Below are positions 34,901-48,899 of a DNA stretch of 64,000 nt, piece by piece; within the stretch, counting starts at the first letter, position 1; every line of letters begins with the position of its first letter. Made by a program: the position numbers and the translations under genes. The DNA is from Cafeteria roenbergensis. Lineage: Eukaryota; Sar; Bigyra; Bicosoecida; Cafeteriaceae. The stretch lies in contig VLTN01000029.1 in NCBI GenBank assembly GCA_008330645.1, positions 62,001 to 126,000 of the forward strand, in the 5' to 3' direction. The notes beneath the pieces were generated by a model. That model had not been told where the DNA came from and ran no database searches. It worked only from the letters and a program-made list of their open reading frames with translations.

Positions 34901-37900
34901 AGCGCCGAGGCCACGTCCCCAGCTGCCACGACGGCCAGCGGGGTGGCGTCCGGCTGGCCGAGGCGGCCCGCGAGCTCGGCGCACGCTGCCAGGGCAAAGG
35001 CGGCTGCTGTGGGCGGCGGCGGCTGGAGGCCAAACCCGGACGCGCTTCGGGCCGCGGACGCCGAGGCTGCCGCGACCAGCACCGAGGCCGCCACCCGAGC
35101 CACCTGGTTCGGGCCAAACCTTGCCAGAGGCGCGGCGGCCGCCGCAGGGCCCAGACACATCCTGCTCGCGAAGGACACGGTGTCGGTGACTGTGCGGGCG
35201 AGCAGCCAGGGCGTGGGCTCGGGCACCGCCGAGTCCGCCTCGGCCGACGCCACAGCTGCAACCGCGGCCGCGCCGGACGAGACGGCCGCGCCCCCGCCGG
35301 CCGCAAGCTCAAAGGGCGTGCCAGGGGCGCAAGCGGACGCCAGCGCCGCCACGGACGCCGCCACCTCCGCAGGGTCCGGCTGCGGCGCCGACAGCACCAC
35401 CGCCGAGCGAAGCAGCCTGGCGAGCGCGGGGCGGGCCAGGTCCCCTGCCTGACGGGCCTCAGCCGCCTCCGCGGCGTCGGCCACGCCGCAGCGAGGCGGG
35501 TCCACCACAGCCGCAAACGTGACGCCCCGAACCGGGCCCGCCACGATCCCGCCGTCACCGGCGCCCGGACACAGGCCGTCCTCCGCGAGCTGCCGAAGCA
35601 GCTCCGCCGCCCCGCTCGCGCCGTGTGGCGAGACCGCGGACAGGCAGAGGTCGTCCACCATCAGAACCAGCCGCTGCGGCGCGAGCGACGACGCTGCCGC
35701 CGCCCGGCCCTGCGCGGACCCACCGGGCGCTCCCACGGCCGAGTTGGTCGCCGTCAGGCGCGCGCTGAGGCCCGTTGCCACCCCGGCTGCCGCCGGCAGG
35801 AGGGCGGCCGAACGGCCTGCCGCGCCCGCGCCCGCGCCCGGTCCGTGGCGGTGCGCTGGCGGCGGTCGACATGCCGCCAGCAACGAGCGACGCAGCAGTG
35901 ACGTGGAGGCGTCTGCCGCAAGGCCGCCCTCGCCCCTGGCAGCGGCGCCGGTCATCGAGACGGGGACCCACGCCGTGCCTGCGCGTCTCACGCCGCCGCC
36001 GCCGCCGCCGCTGCTGCTGCTGCCGTTGGCGGTATGCTGGGAGCCCGACGTCGCAGCCGCGCCAGCGCGGATCGTCGCCTGGTCCACGCCGGGCGCGGAC
36101 TCGCCGCTGCCGGCTCCGGCGGAGGCTGCGCCCAGAGCAAAGGCCCCCATGCCGTGGCGAGGCCTCGCCCATGTCTCAGGCGCCACAGCGAGCAGGCCGG
36201 CGACAAAGCTCGCAGCGCCACCGGCCGCATCGCCCGCCGTGGGCTGCTGCTGCTGCTGCTGCTGCTGCGACTCAGCGAGCAGTGACGCCAGCTGCTCTGG
36301 CAGCGACGCCACGAGCGCAGCGTGCGTGGCCTCTCCGCCGTCCGTGGCCACGCTGGCGGCCAGGCCCGCCGCGATGGCCGCTGCAGCAGGGCCCAGCCCG
36401 GCGCCCGAGTCCCCGCCCACGGAGAGCGTGTCGATCGGCCCAGCCGACTGTGAACGCGGCTCGCCTCCTCCTCCGCTGCCTCTGGCCTGCAGTGCGGCAA
36501 TGCCAGCAGGGCCCAGCCCGCTTCCGGGCGACGGCGCCCCCGACAGAGCGGCGACCGAGCGAAGCAGAGCCGAGAGCAGAGCCGACCGACCCGACCCGGG
36601 CGGGCCGGCCAGAACCAGCGGGGCGGGGCCGGCAACCACCAACCCGCTGACGGCCGCCGTGGCCACTGCCGCAGGCGTGGGCAGGAGGAGCGTCGGCCCC
36701 GCAAGGCCCACCGCCGCCCGAACGGCCTCGGCGACGGCGCGGCACTGCGGGGAGGTTCCTGGGCGGCGGTCCGGGCAGCCGGGCGGCGGCGCGCTGGCAC
36801 CCGACAGGCCGTCGCCTCCGGCCCCGCCGTCGGCACCCACCACCATCGCTCCGGCACCGGGCCTGCCGCCTTCCGACGCGCGGACCCCGTCGGAGAGCGC
36901 GAGGGGCAGCGCCGCCCACCACGGGCACAGCGCCACGGACGCGGACGTGTCCGGCGCCGCGGCCGCAGAGCCTCGCACGTCAGCGGCAGAGCCGCTTCCG
37001 CGCCGCAGGCCGCCGCGCTGCGCCGGCCCTCGCCGGGGCGAGGCTCTGCCGGTTCCGGCGCAGGGCTGCGGCACCGGCCAGTGCTCAAAGACGGTGCAGC
37101 CCGCCGCCTCGGAGGACGGCAGCTCTGCCAGCAGGTGCGGCGGGGCCGCTTCCGCCCCGCGCCCCCCTCCTTGGCCGGTTCCGGACCAGCCGTCCGGCCC
37201 ATGTGCGTCGCCCGGACGGCCGTGCTGGGCGCCGCCGGCGCCTCCGCGTGCGGTCGGCCCGCCGCGACCAGGGACCACGTCGCCGGCCGCCACTGCCGCT
37301 CGCACCCTGTCGGCGGCGGCGAGCGGGGCGACGGCGGTGCCCAGTCGCGCCTTCCATGCGGCCGAGAAGACGGCGCGAGCGCTCAGCACGCTGCCGCCTT
37401 CAAGCGCGGCGCTCGCGCTCGCCGCCGCGTCGCCCTCCGCCCAGGCCAGGCCGAGGCCGCCCCCGACGCCCCACACTGCGGCGACGCGGGTGCACGCCTC
37501 AATCATCTCCGTGGTCAGGCGGGGGCGCGAGAGCGCCCCCCGGCGCCCGCTGCTTGCGTCCACGCCCGCGCCTGGCCACGGGCTGGCATCGCCGACAGGC
37601 GTGACGGCGGGCGAGGCACCGTCGGCCGCCTCCCCTGGGAATACGCTGGAGGCGTCGCCGCCGCCGCCGCCGCTGTCGCCGCCGTTGCTGCCGCTGTTGG
37701 CAGTGTCCGCTGCCGCTTGCATCCACGACGAACAGTCATTCCCGGGGTCAGTCAGCAGCGTGCCAAGCAGCGCCAGCGACGACGCGGTGAGCGACGTCGC
37801 CACCGTGGCCGGCACGTGCAGCCGCCTCGCGCCCCCTGCCCGCCCGCCGTCGCGGCGCTGGTGCGGCGAGGGGTGGTGCGACGTCGCTGCCGCCGCTGCG

Positions 37901-40900
37901 GCCAGGAGGCGAGCGGCGGCGGACGGCTGGTCGGCCCCAGGCGCCCCGCCGACGAGCCCTGTGTCGGCCAGCGCGGCCAGCGAGCCCCCGATCGCCCGGA
38001 GCGCGAAGCGTTGCACAGCCGCCTCGAGCGCGGCGCTGCCCCCAGCGAACGAGCGGGCCCACGCCTCCACCATGGCCGACCACGGCCCGGCGATGGACAC
38101 GCCGCTCCACGCAGCGTCCTCGTCCGCGGCCGAGCGCTGGCCGCTCGCGCCGGCGCCGGCGTCCGAGCCCTCCGGCGCGGGCGTCCGCACCACGACCACG
38201 CCGAGACGCGAGACCGTTGCGGGGGTGGCGTGCGCCAGCGACGGCGACTCGAACACCACTCGCTGCGCCGACGCCAGCACAATGCTCTCCCCGGAGGGCA
38301 GTGAGAGCGCCCTGTTCGCGTCCAGCGCTGAGTTGAGCTCCTCCGTGAATCCGGGCTCAATCACGCCGTCCAGCACGAGCAGGCGCCACGGCGCGAGCGA
38401 GCCGGCCGGCGCCGTCGCCTCCGCAGCCGCCCCGCCCGCCCGAAGCTCCGCGCTGACTGCGCCGTCAAGCCACTCCCCGCCGAGGCCCGGCCCGCCCAGC
38501 AGGCCCGCGGGGGAGAGCGCGTGCTGAAACACACGGGCCACGCGGCAGCCCGGCCGGCCGCCGCTGCGGGCGCCGTCGCCGGCCGCGGGCGCGGATTCGG
38601 CCGCCTCCAGCGCTGGCACGGCCGCGTGCGGGCCCGGCAGCCCCGACGACGACAGCACATCGGCGGCAGGAGCGCCCAGGGCGAGCGCCACGGCCTGCCA
38701 GGCCAGGGTCTTGCCAGCGCCGCTGGCCCCGACCAGGGCCACGCCGGTGCGCGATTGCAGCGCCTGCCACAGCGCCAGCGCGTTCTGCACCACGTCGCGC
38801 GCGGCCGGCGCCATCGCCCCGTGGGAGCCGCTGCAGTCGAGCCCGAGAGTCTTCAGGGCGGCCTGCAACTTGGCCTCCGTCAGCTGGTGCCCCGGGTCGG
38901 CAGCGCTTCTCGCGCTCGAGGCGCCGGACGCCGCACCGCCGCCGCCTCCTCGCCGGTCGCTCGTTTTGCCGGCGGCCGCGGCTGCACGACGAGCCTGTGC
39001 CTCCGCCTGCGCCACCAGCCAGGCAGGGGCGGCGCACGCCGCCTCCCAGGCACCGTCCTCCCCGCCGCCGCCCGCCGCGCCGGCGAGCACCGCGCGGGGG
39101 AACACGGCTGCCAGAAGGAGGGCGAGAACGGGGCGGTCGGCCGGTGCCAGGCGCGGCGCGAGATCGGCCCCGACCGCCCGCACTGCCGCCAGGCACTCGG
39201 TGGCGGCGAGCCTCTCTGCCGAGGTCGCCCCCCGCCCGCCCGCCGTCGGGGACGGGTCGTATTCCGACGACAGGCGGGAGCTGTGCCGGAGGGAGCGGCG
39301 CTGCAGCGCTCGCGCGTGCTCCGCGCCGGCGTCACGGAACGCCGTGGCCGCGTCGAGCGCGCTCATCAGGGCTCGAAGACCAAAGTCGTACCGGTGGCGG
39401 CAGGGCAGCTGCTGGGACGCCGCCTGCCACAGGCGCGTCAGCCGCTGGGCGACCGTCTTCGCGGCCTGGAAGCCGTGCGCCAGAAGCACGTTCTCCGCGA
39501 TGAGACCGCTGTCGGGGCGCGTCATGGCCACGGGGCGGAAGAGGGCCTTGAGGTTCTCGGGCAGCTCCGCGCGGCCGGCGTAGCCGGGGTTCATCGTGAT
39601 GAAGGGGGCGCACGTTGGCACCAGGAAGGCCGGGCCCGACCCGGCGGCCTCGCCCGCGACGAGGGCAGCAGGGAGCTCAGCCGCCACGGGGCGACCCGGG
39701 CGGTGACGCGGAAGAGACGATGCCGATGGGAGGGCGGGTGCAGATCCGGACGAGGACGGCTGGAGGGCGGGGCCGCCGCTGCCGCCGCCGCCGCCGCCGC
39801 CGCCGGACGGGGCGCCCGAGCCTGCGGCGATGGCGGTGATGATGGCGGTCTGCAAGCTTGCGAGCATGGCGGCCGCCACGGAGAGCACCCCCGGCCGGAG
39901 GCGGTTGAACTCGTCGAAGCAGCCGAATGCGCCCGTTCCGGCCAGCCCCAGCAGCGCGCCCCGTAGGCTGGCCACGGGCGTGTCGGGGCCGCAGTTGAGG
40001 ACGCGAGACGCGAGCCCGAGGCTCTTGCCTAGGTCCTTGACCGTCTCCGTCTTGCCTGTGCCGGCCGGCCCGGCGGGCGCCCCGCCCAGCACGAGGCGAA
40101 GAGCCGTTGCCATGGTCAGGAACGCGCGATCCGTCAGCGGGGTGATGACCAGACGAGCGCCCGCCCCAGCCGTCAGCATCTCCCAGCCGAACTCCACGGA
40201 CAGGGAACCCACTCGGCACACGGCGCCAGCGCCGCCGGACCCCGACCCGACAGCAGGCACGAGCCTCGGCGGCGGCGGCTGAATCGCGTGAGGCTCGCCG
40301 GCTCCAACGGCATCGGGTGACCCGCCCGGACCTGACGAGCCGCGGTGCATCGACCGGCTGTCCGAGCGGGGGCTGGGCGGCTCGCTCTCCGGCCCGCCGG
40401 GCTCGCCCCCGCTGGGCCCGCTGCCCGGGTGCCACGTCATCGGACCCTCGGCCCAGGGGGGCAGCCACCCGGCACCGCCGTCTTGGCCCCGCGGGGCGGT
40501 AGCGCCGGCGCTCCAGCCAGCGCCGCTCGGGCCAGCGGTGAGAGCGTCCGGGTCACAGTACGTTCGCAGGAAGCGCTGCCAAGCGAAGTCGCCGACGCCG
40601 GCGGACACGGGCTGCCCGCCCGCCGAAGCGGCCCCGGCCAGGGGCCCGCCGCCGAGGTCGCCCGCCGCTGCAGCCGTGACCTCGCGCGCGTCCACGCCGC
40701 AGGCGAGCGCCTCGGCCGCGTCGCGGGAGTGGCAGTCGACCGTCAGCACGGCAGCCAGCCGCTGCCGCTGCACCGCGGTCAGCCCCGGGGACGCCGCTGC
40801 GGCGGCGAGCTCCGACACGCGCGCCTGCCACAGCAGCGCCAGGCGCCTGAGCGGGGCAACGTCTGGGGCCGACCGCCCGTCGCCGTCGCCGCCGCCCCCA

Positions 40901-43900
40901 CCCTCTCCCTGCGAGGTCGACACGGACGAACCCGCCCCCGCGCTCTGCCCGCCGCCGCGCCGACGCCGCGAGGCGGGCGTGCTCTGCATGGGCACGAGCC
41001 CGCTGGCCGATACGGTGCTTCCCGCCGCAGCCGCCTCCAGCGCAGCCTCGGCCTCCGACGTCCACACTGCCTTGGAAGCCAGGGTCGCCGCTTGGATGTC
41101 GTGCTCAACGGCCCAGCGAGCCCGACCACTGCTCAGCGCGCCCTGCCCGCCGCCGCCGCCGCCGCCGCCGCTGGCGTCGCCCGACGCTCCGCCGCCACTC
41201 GTCATCGACGCGCCAGGCGCGGCTCTCCCGGCAAAGCCGTCCCCGCGCCGCCGCCACTCCGTCGCCTCCCCGCCGAGCACCCCGTCGTGCCACAGCGCGG
41301 CCGACACCAGCGCCTGCACCGCCGAGGCCCGGACTGTCGCCCGCATGGACCCTTCGACCGCGGCCAGCCACGACTCCAGCGGCGCTGTGCTCGGGACGAG
41401 AAGGCCCCCTCCGGCGCCCCCGCCCTCCGCAACGCCTCCGCGCTCCCAAGGCTGCGCGCGACCTGGCAGCGCCGCGCCGGGGAGCACCCTCGCCTCCTCC
41501 TCCTCGGAGCCGGCAGCGCCCGTGGGCAGGAAGGCGACGAGCACTGCGGTGGGCACCGCCGGGACATCAGCGCCACCGCCGCCGGCCTTGGATTCGCGGG
41601 CGTCCCCGTGCGGCGCGAGCTGCGCCCTGAAGATGAGCCGCGCCACGCCGGGGAAGCAAGCGGCCGCCTCCGCTGCTACGGCCTCCGGCGCGCTGGCGTG
41701 CGCCAGCACGTGCAGCACCGCCGCGTCTGCCATAAAGTACAGCCTGGGAAACGTCGACCGCTTGCGAGCCACGTACCGGGCCAGCGCGAGCTTGCACCGC
41801 TCCAGCGACGCCACAGCCAGCTGCAGCCGGCGCAGCGCGCCAGACGCCCCGCACACGCGTAGCACCCGCAGGTCGGTGGCTGCCGCGCGCGACATTGCCT
41901 CGAGGCTGGCCACGGCCTGCTGGAACACGCGCGTGTCCTTAGGCAGCGCCGCGGCCACATCAGCCCCGGCGCCGGGCCGCGCGCCGCCAGCGCGCGCATC
42001 AGGCCCCGTCGCCACACCGCGCCCGGCGCCGACAGGCGGTGCGGCGCCAGCCTGCGCCGGCGCGGTCCCGAACACGCCCGACATCTCCTCGACGAGCGAC
42101 TGCGCGCGAGCCCACGCTTGCAGCGTCTCCGCCACTCCGGCCAGCGTGCCCACCCAGCCGTCCGCCCGCTCGAGCAGCTCGAGGCACGCGTCCGTCGCAG
42201 TGAGGACCGCTGTGTCGTGGGCCGCGACGCTCGGCAGCGGGCTGCCCATCTGCCGCGCAGCGCCGCGAGCGCGAGCGCGCCGGCCCTCCTGCCGCTGGCG
42301 GCCCTCCATGGCCGACACGCTGGTGACCAGCGCGGCCGCCTGGGACACGAGCGCCTGCGCGTCGGCCAGGGCGTCGTCCGCGTCCGCCCGCGCCTCCTCC
42401 ACGCTGCGCCGCTGCAGCCACGGCCGCCGGCCTGCGCCGCCCCCGCCCCCGCCCCCGCCGGGGCCCTGCGCAGCTGCGTTGGCGCGCCGTGCCGCCTGGT
42501 CGGCTGGCCCCGCCACGGCCAGCGCGGTCCCGCCGCCGGCGTCGCTTCCGCCTGCGCCCCGGTGGTGCTTCGCGGCCTGGCCGCCGTGGCCGTGGCTCTC
42601 CGGCTCCAGCTCCAGCCGCTTCTGCTGCCAGTCCATCTCCAGCGCGTCTACGCGCACCGCCAGCCTAGCCTCCCGCGCGGCTGCGTCCGCCGCCTCCACG
42701 ATGGGCTGCGAGAGACGGGTCAGCCCCAGCGCAAGCACCTCCGACAGCCGAAGCGTCTCCCGCGGCTCGCCGTCGGGGCCGAGCAGGCGCGCGCCGGCCG
42801 CGCCGAGCGACCCGGAGCGGGCCCCCGCTGCGGCCCCTGGCCCGCCAACGTGGCCGGAACGCGCCCCGGCACCCGCGGCGCGCCCTTTGCCGCTCGTCCC
42901 CGGCATTGCCGACGCGCCGCTGCCGCGCCGCTGCCGCGAAGAGACGAGGGCCAGCGCCGTGGCCGGCGCCGCGGCCGCCTCGGACGACGCGGGCCCCGCA
43001 GCGTGCGACAGCAGCAGCCGCCAGTGCCGGCCGCGGAACGAGTCTGCGCGCAGCTGACGCACGAGACTGGCCGCGGCCAACAGCGAGCGCGTCTGCGCAA
43101 CGGCCGCGCGCGTGACGCCGAACTGGCGGCTTCGCTGCGGCAGCCGCTTCAGAACGCGCGCGGCCATGCGGCAGTCCTCAACCAGCGCGTCCGGGTCCAC
43201 CGCCGCCCACGCCATCGCCGCCCAGTGGGACAGCGTGGTCTGGACGAGCGACCACGCCGACCACGCGTGGTGCAGCGCCAGCAGATCCAGATGGCTCTCC
43301 CACGCCGGCACGCCCTCGGCGACGGCTGGCGGGGGCGGCGCCGTGCTGGGCCGCGGTATCAGCGCGTTGCTCAGCAGCGCGCCGCTCCCGCCGCCGCTGG
43401 AGGAGCGCCCGACGATGGCAGGGCCGCCGGCCTTGGAGGAGGAGCCTGCGGGCGCCAGGTGCAGGGTCGTCGACGCGGAGACCGCCGCCCCGGACGTGGA
43501 CCCGGCCGACGCGTCGTCCGCCAGGCAAGCGGAGGCAAAGGCAGCGGCGCCCTGCCCCGCAGAGGCCGCGCCGCCCCCGGGGAGCGAAGAGCTCGCGTCG
43601 GCAGCAGCGCGTGCGCCCGCGCCGGCGGCAGCCTCGCCGAGCGCTGCCGGCCGGGACCAGGAGCGGGGCAGCAGGGCGCGGAACGCCTCCCTGGCCTGGG
43701 ACTCGGCCTCGGCCTCCGCCGCCCGCCGGCGCTGCGCCGCCGCGGCGGCGGCTTCTCGCTCCTCGTCGCTGGCGTCCGCGGGCAGCGCGGCGGGGCCGCC
43801 GGCGGGCGCGCGGCTCGCCTCCACCATCGCGCCGTCGTCGCCGTCGTCGCCGTCGCTCCCGGCCAGGTCCGCCGCCGCGACCAAGTCGCCCGCCTCCGCC

Positions 43901-44259
43901 GCCGTCACCACCGCAAACAGCCCGTCCCGCTCCGCCAGCCGCTGGCACTCCTCGCACAGCGACGCCGCCTCGCGCTGAAGCATCTCCACGGCCTCCACGG
44001 CAGCGCTGTACACCTCGCTCGCCCGACGAGCCTCCGCCAGCGCGCTGTGGGCGCCGTCGCCGCCCAGCCCGGAGGAGCCACTGCCGTCGCCGGGCCCCGA
44101 CCCGCCGCCCCCGCTGCCGGCTGCCGGTGCAGAGCCGTCGCTGCCAGCGTGCGCCTGGCGGTGGCCCACGCCGCCCCCCCCTCCACCCCTGAACGCGGCA
44201 GCTGCGGGGGAGGCAGGCATGGCGGCCACCACGCCCTGCCCGCGAACGCTGCGCCCGTC

Positions 44260-44295
<36 letters not shown>

Positions 44296-46913
44296 TCCAA
44301 GGCCGCCCCCGCCGTCCCCGCCCGCAGCGCTGCCGTGAGACACGTGCCGCAGCGCCGACGCTCTCGCCAGAGCCTCCGCCGCCGCGCCTGGCCCGGCCGT
44401 CGCACTCGCCCCGATGGCGTGGATGCCATCCCCGCCGCCGATGCCGCCCCCCGGGCCTCCTGCCCGCCCCGCGCCGGATCCCGCGCCGCCTCCCGGATGA
44501 CCGCCAGCACCGGCGGCACCCCCCGCGCCGCTCGCAGCGCCGGAGCCGCGCGCTTCGCCGCGCAGCGCAGGCGCTGAGGAGCGCGCCCGCACCGGGTCCA
44601 GCGGCCCCGACTCCCGGATGCGCCGCTGCAGCGCCGACGCCCGCGCGGCGAGCGACGCCAGCTCGCTCTGAAGCCCGGCCGACACCTCCTGCGCGGAGCG
44701 CTGGACCCCTTCCCTCGCGCCCGCCGCGGCGGCCAGCACAGCAGCCCACACGGCCGGCGCCCGGTCCGCAAACTCCGGCGGCGACAGGCCCAGAATGGTC
44801 TGCTCGTCGCCCAGGGCGGCACCGCCGCCGCCGGCGCCCCCGAACCTCGAGAGCAGGCGCAGCGTGGGGCCGAACGCCAGCACCGCCCGCTCCACATACG
44901 GCCGCAGCAGCAGAACGTCGCGGGTGCACGCCGCGCTCCCCAGCAGCCCGCGCCGCGCGTAGCCGCCCAGGAACCAAGCCACGGCGTCCGCGTCCGCAGG
45001 GTCTGTGCGGCCAGCCCGCAGCAGCCGTGAAGGCTCCCCCTCGCCCACCGCGGTCGCGAGGCCCGGCCACGCGGCCAGAGCCGCCGGAGGGGGCGCCGGG
45101 CCGGCGTCAACGCCCACGTCGGCGGCCCCCGGCGTCGCCGCGTCGCCGGCGTCGTGCTGCAGCCCGTCGTGCGAGGCCATGAGGCCGGCAAAGTCGGAGG
45201 GCTCGTCGCGCGCGCCGCCCCGCCGCTCGTCCGAGAAGGCAGGCTGAAGCGCTCGCGCCACGACGGGGAAGAGGCTTCCCGGCGGGGTGCCCAGGGCGCG
45301 CTCCAGGCAGGCCTCCGACGCGCCGGGCCAAAGCGGCGGGGGCACTCGCTCGCCTCGAGAGCCGGTGCCGCTCGCCTGAGAGACGCCCCCCGCTGGCCCG
45401 GAGGACGACCCCGCTGCCCCCTGCTCGAGCGGCCCCGAGTGCCCCGGCGCGCCGGCAGAGCCCGCGCCCTGCTGCTGCGAGGGCGACACGGCGCCCGCTG
45501 ACGCCGAGGACGTCGGCGAGCGGGGCGGCGGCGCGTCACCTCCTCTGGGGGACCGCGGCGCAAAGCCGCCCCCCCTGCCTCCCTCGGCCGCCCCCGCCCG
45601 GCTCTGCCCGGACGACTTGCCGTCGTCTAGGCGAAGGCCGGCCTCGGCCGCGGCGGCAAACAGCGCAAGGAAGCGCATTCGCCGCACGACCTGGTCCGTG
45701 GCCGCCCCCACCAGCGCCGACCGCCACCGCGCGGTCAGGGCCGTGGCGGCCTGCCGGAACAGCCATGGGCTCAGCCTCGCGCAGCCCACCTCCGCGTCCC
45801 GGCAGTCGGCGATTTCGCCGGTCACCGTGGCCACCCGCTGCAGCTCCGCCCCCACCGCCTGCAGGTCGAGCCCGAGCCGCAGGTCGCCGTGCGACGCCTC
45901 CGCCGGCCGCCACGTCGACTGCACCTCAGACGCCGCCATGGAGGCGAGCAGGGCCAGGCCGTGCGCTGACACTGCCGGCATCCACAGCGTGGCAGCGCCC
46001 TGGTCGGCCTCGGCCGCGCCGCCGTCGGCACCGCCATCGGCCGCTGGCCCGGACGCCTCCGCCCCGAGGCCGTATCCGGCGGCCTGCGCCCGGTGCGTGG
46101 CAGCTAGCTGCCTGGCTGCTCGGGCCGCCGAAACGACGCTCCGGGGGGCGCCTGCGACAACGAGCGCCTCCACGCTCAGCCTGACTGGAGCCAGGAACAG
46201 AGCCGAGCCCGGGACACCGTCACGAAGCAGCGGGGGCAGGTGCGGCTCTGCCCACAGGGAGCCCCGGAGAGGGACCATCACCTCGGCGCGCGAGGGGGAC
46301 CCGTCGGACGACGAAGGGTTGCGGTGCCGCAGCCCCGAGACAAGGTGGCTGTCCTCGTCGTGCGGGGCGCGCGCCGCCGCTGCCATCACCGCTGCGGCCG
46401 CAGCGGCCTCCAGAGCGGGCGCGGCTGCCGCAAGCGAGTCGACCGTGTTGGCCGCCGTGGGCGACACCGCCCCGCCGTCGCTGTCGTCCCCGCCAGGGGT
46501 GGGCGATAGCGCCTCCGACTCGGAATCCACCAGGCTCCGCCCCGTGGATGCCGGCGACGGCGGCTCGCCCGCCGCCGCCGCCCCGCCGCTCCCCGCGGCG
46601 CTGTCTCCGTGCACGCCCTCGAGGGGCCGCAGCGCGGCCGAGTGCATAAAGTGCCTCACGCTGGCTGACGGGTGCACCTGCCACAGCGGCGAGAAGCGCA
46701 GGAACGCGACGCGGGCGGCTGACAGGGCGCGCAGAGCCGCTGACACTTCGCCGCTCACCGCGTTGAGAGCCGCGCGCACCTCTGGCGACGACAGCACTGC
46801 CGCCTCGAACGAGGCTGCGCGCCTGGCCGTGCCTGCCTGCACGGCGAGCATGTTGGCAGCGCCGCCCAGCGACAGCCCAGCGCTGCTGCCGGGTGGAGGC
46901 CGCAGCTCCGACG

Positions 46914-46955
<42 letters not shown>

Positions 46956-47524
46956 TGTTGCCGCCTCCACCACCGCGCGCGATTCCAAGAGCCGCGTGAA
47001 GCCTCGCGGCGCCCCCTGCCTCCCCCGCGCCGTTGCTCCGCCGCGGGGCCAGCGCCGCCACGAGGGCACCCACGCGCGCGACTGCCCGCGCCCAGCGCCC
47101 GACCGTCGCGGCCAGGTTGCTGCCCCGACGTGGCGGCGCCACGGTCGCTGCGCCTGCCGCCGCCAGGCCCGACCGTCCAGCCATGACCGCGGCCGTGCCA
47201 ACAGCCGTGTGCGATTCGCCCGCCAGCTCGTCCTCGTCCGCGGCATGCGCGGCATCGGGCGTCACGGGCTCCTGCCCAGGCAGCAGCATGCTCAAGGCGA
47301 GCTCTGCCGCCGTGACGACGCCGCCGCCGCTGCCGCCGCCGCCCGGCCCCCTCCCCGCGGGCTGGCTTCGGACGAAGGCCTGTCTGGCGTTCTCCCAGGC
47401 GCCGCCGCCAGCGTCCCTCCGACCGGCAAACGCCTCCTCCTCGCCGAGAACTCCATACGCACCCGCGCCACCGGCCCCGCGCCCGTCAGTGGGGCCGCGG
47501 CCAATGCCGCCGTCGTCGCCGTCG

Positions 47525-47556
<32 letters not shown>

Positions 47557-48868
47557 GTCATCGCCGCCGTCGCCGCCGTCGTCGCGGCCTTCGTTGCCCA
47601 GGCCGCCGCTGCCCGCCGCGAGCGCCCACACCATCCTGGCCCCGGCGCGAGAGTCGTCCTCCTCGGCCTGGTCGAGCGGCGGCGAAAAGCCCACGGTCGT
47701 GCCGACTCCCGCAATCGCGTCCGCAACACGAGGGTCTGAGCAGTCGGCTCGCCGCCCCACGGCCCGCTGGGCGGCTGCCAGCATGCGACCGCTCTCGCGT
47801 AAGCACACTCGCAGCTCCAGCAGCGGGTTCGCGCCAGCCTCGCCGCCCGCCCCCAGGTCCCCGGCCTGGCCGAAGGCGCCGTCCCCAAAGGCGCCGCCGC
47901 CCGCGCCTGCGGAGCCCATCCCGGGGCCGCCGTCCTCAAAGCCCGCCAGCTCGTCACGCGCCGCGTGGAGGCCTCCTCTGCCCCTGCCGCCCCCGCCCCC
48001 GCTGCCGTCAGCGCCCCTGTACAGTGCGCCGACCAGCGCTGTCAAGTCGTCGTCCTCTCCCCCCGCCGAGCCAGCGCCGCCGTCCTCCCCGAACCGCGAC
48101 CCGAGCCATGCCTCGGCCGGCACCACAGGCTCGTTCCGCAGCGCAGCCAGCAGCTCCGCGAGCGCGCGCGCGGCCACGCGCACCAGCCCGGCCTCGGTGA
48201 CGCGGGCCACGAAGTGGGTGAAGCTCTGCCACTCCGGCGCCGAGGCGCTGATGGCGAGCCGGTTTCGAAGGTCTTGCAGCCCGCGCTGCGTCTCCTGGCC
48301 GGCGGCCGCCACGGCGGCGAAGCGCAGCTGCCAGCGGCCGGCGAGGCGGGCTCCGAGCGACGCGGGGTCGAGAGGCCGGTGCGTCCGAGCGGGAGCCACC
48401 CACAGTCCGGCGAGCGCGCACCTCAGCAGCCGCGTGCGGGTGCCCTGCACCACCGACAGCACCGCCCGCATCTCCGCCGTGGCCGCGCGCGCCGCGTCGC
48501 TCGCGTCAGCGATGAAGACGGCAGCGGCGTCGCTGTGGTCGTCGCGCCAGGTGTGCCTGGCAAAGCCTGCCGCAAGGGTCATGGCCACGATGCGCAGCCT
48601 GTTCTCTAGCAGGGGGCGCTCCGGCGCCAGCGGCAGGGAGCGTAGGTCGTTCACCGCGTCGGCGACCAGCTCCAGCTGCGCTGATCTCGAACGAATGTCC
48701 GTGCCCCGCATGTGAAGGCTCGCCGCCTCCGCTGGCACGGTCACTCCGAGCTGCAGCAGCGCCGACGTCTCCCGGAGCAGCAGCGTCACAGCAGGGTCGA
48801 GGTTGCAAGCCAGGGTCCACATCGGGCTGTAAAACTCCACGGGCACTGAACCGCCCCCGCCGCCGGCC

Positions 48869-48899
<31 letters not shown>

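Noticed and set aside
35519-38527. 1,002-residue open frame on the plus strand
   Set aside because: It is the antisense shadow of the giant dynein AAA2-AAA3 region, whose motifs are unmistakable on the minus strand.
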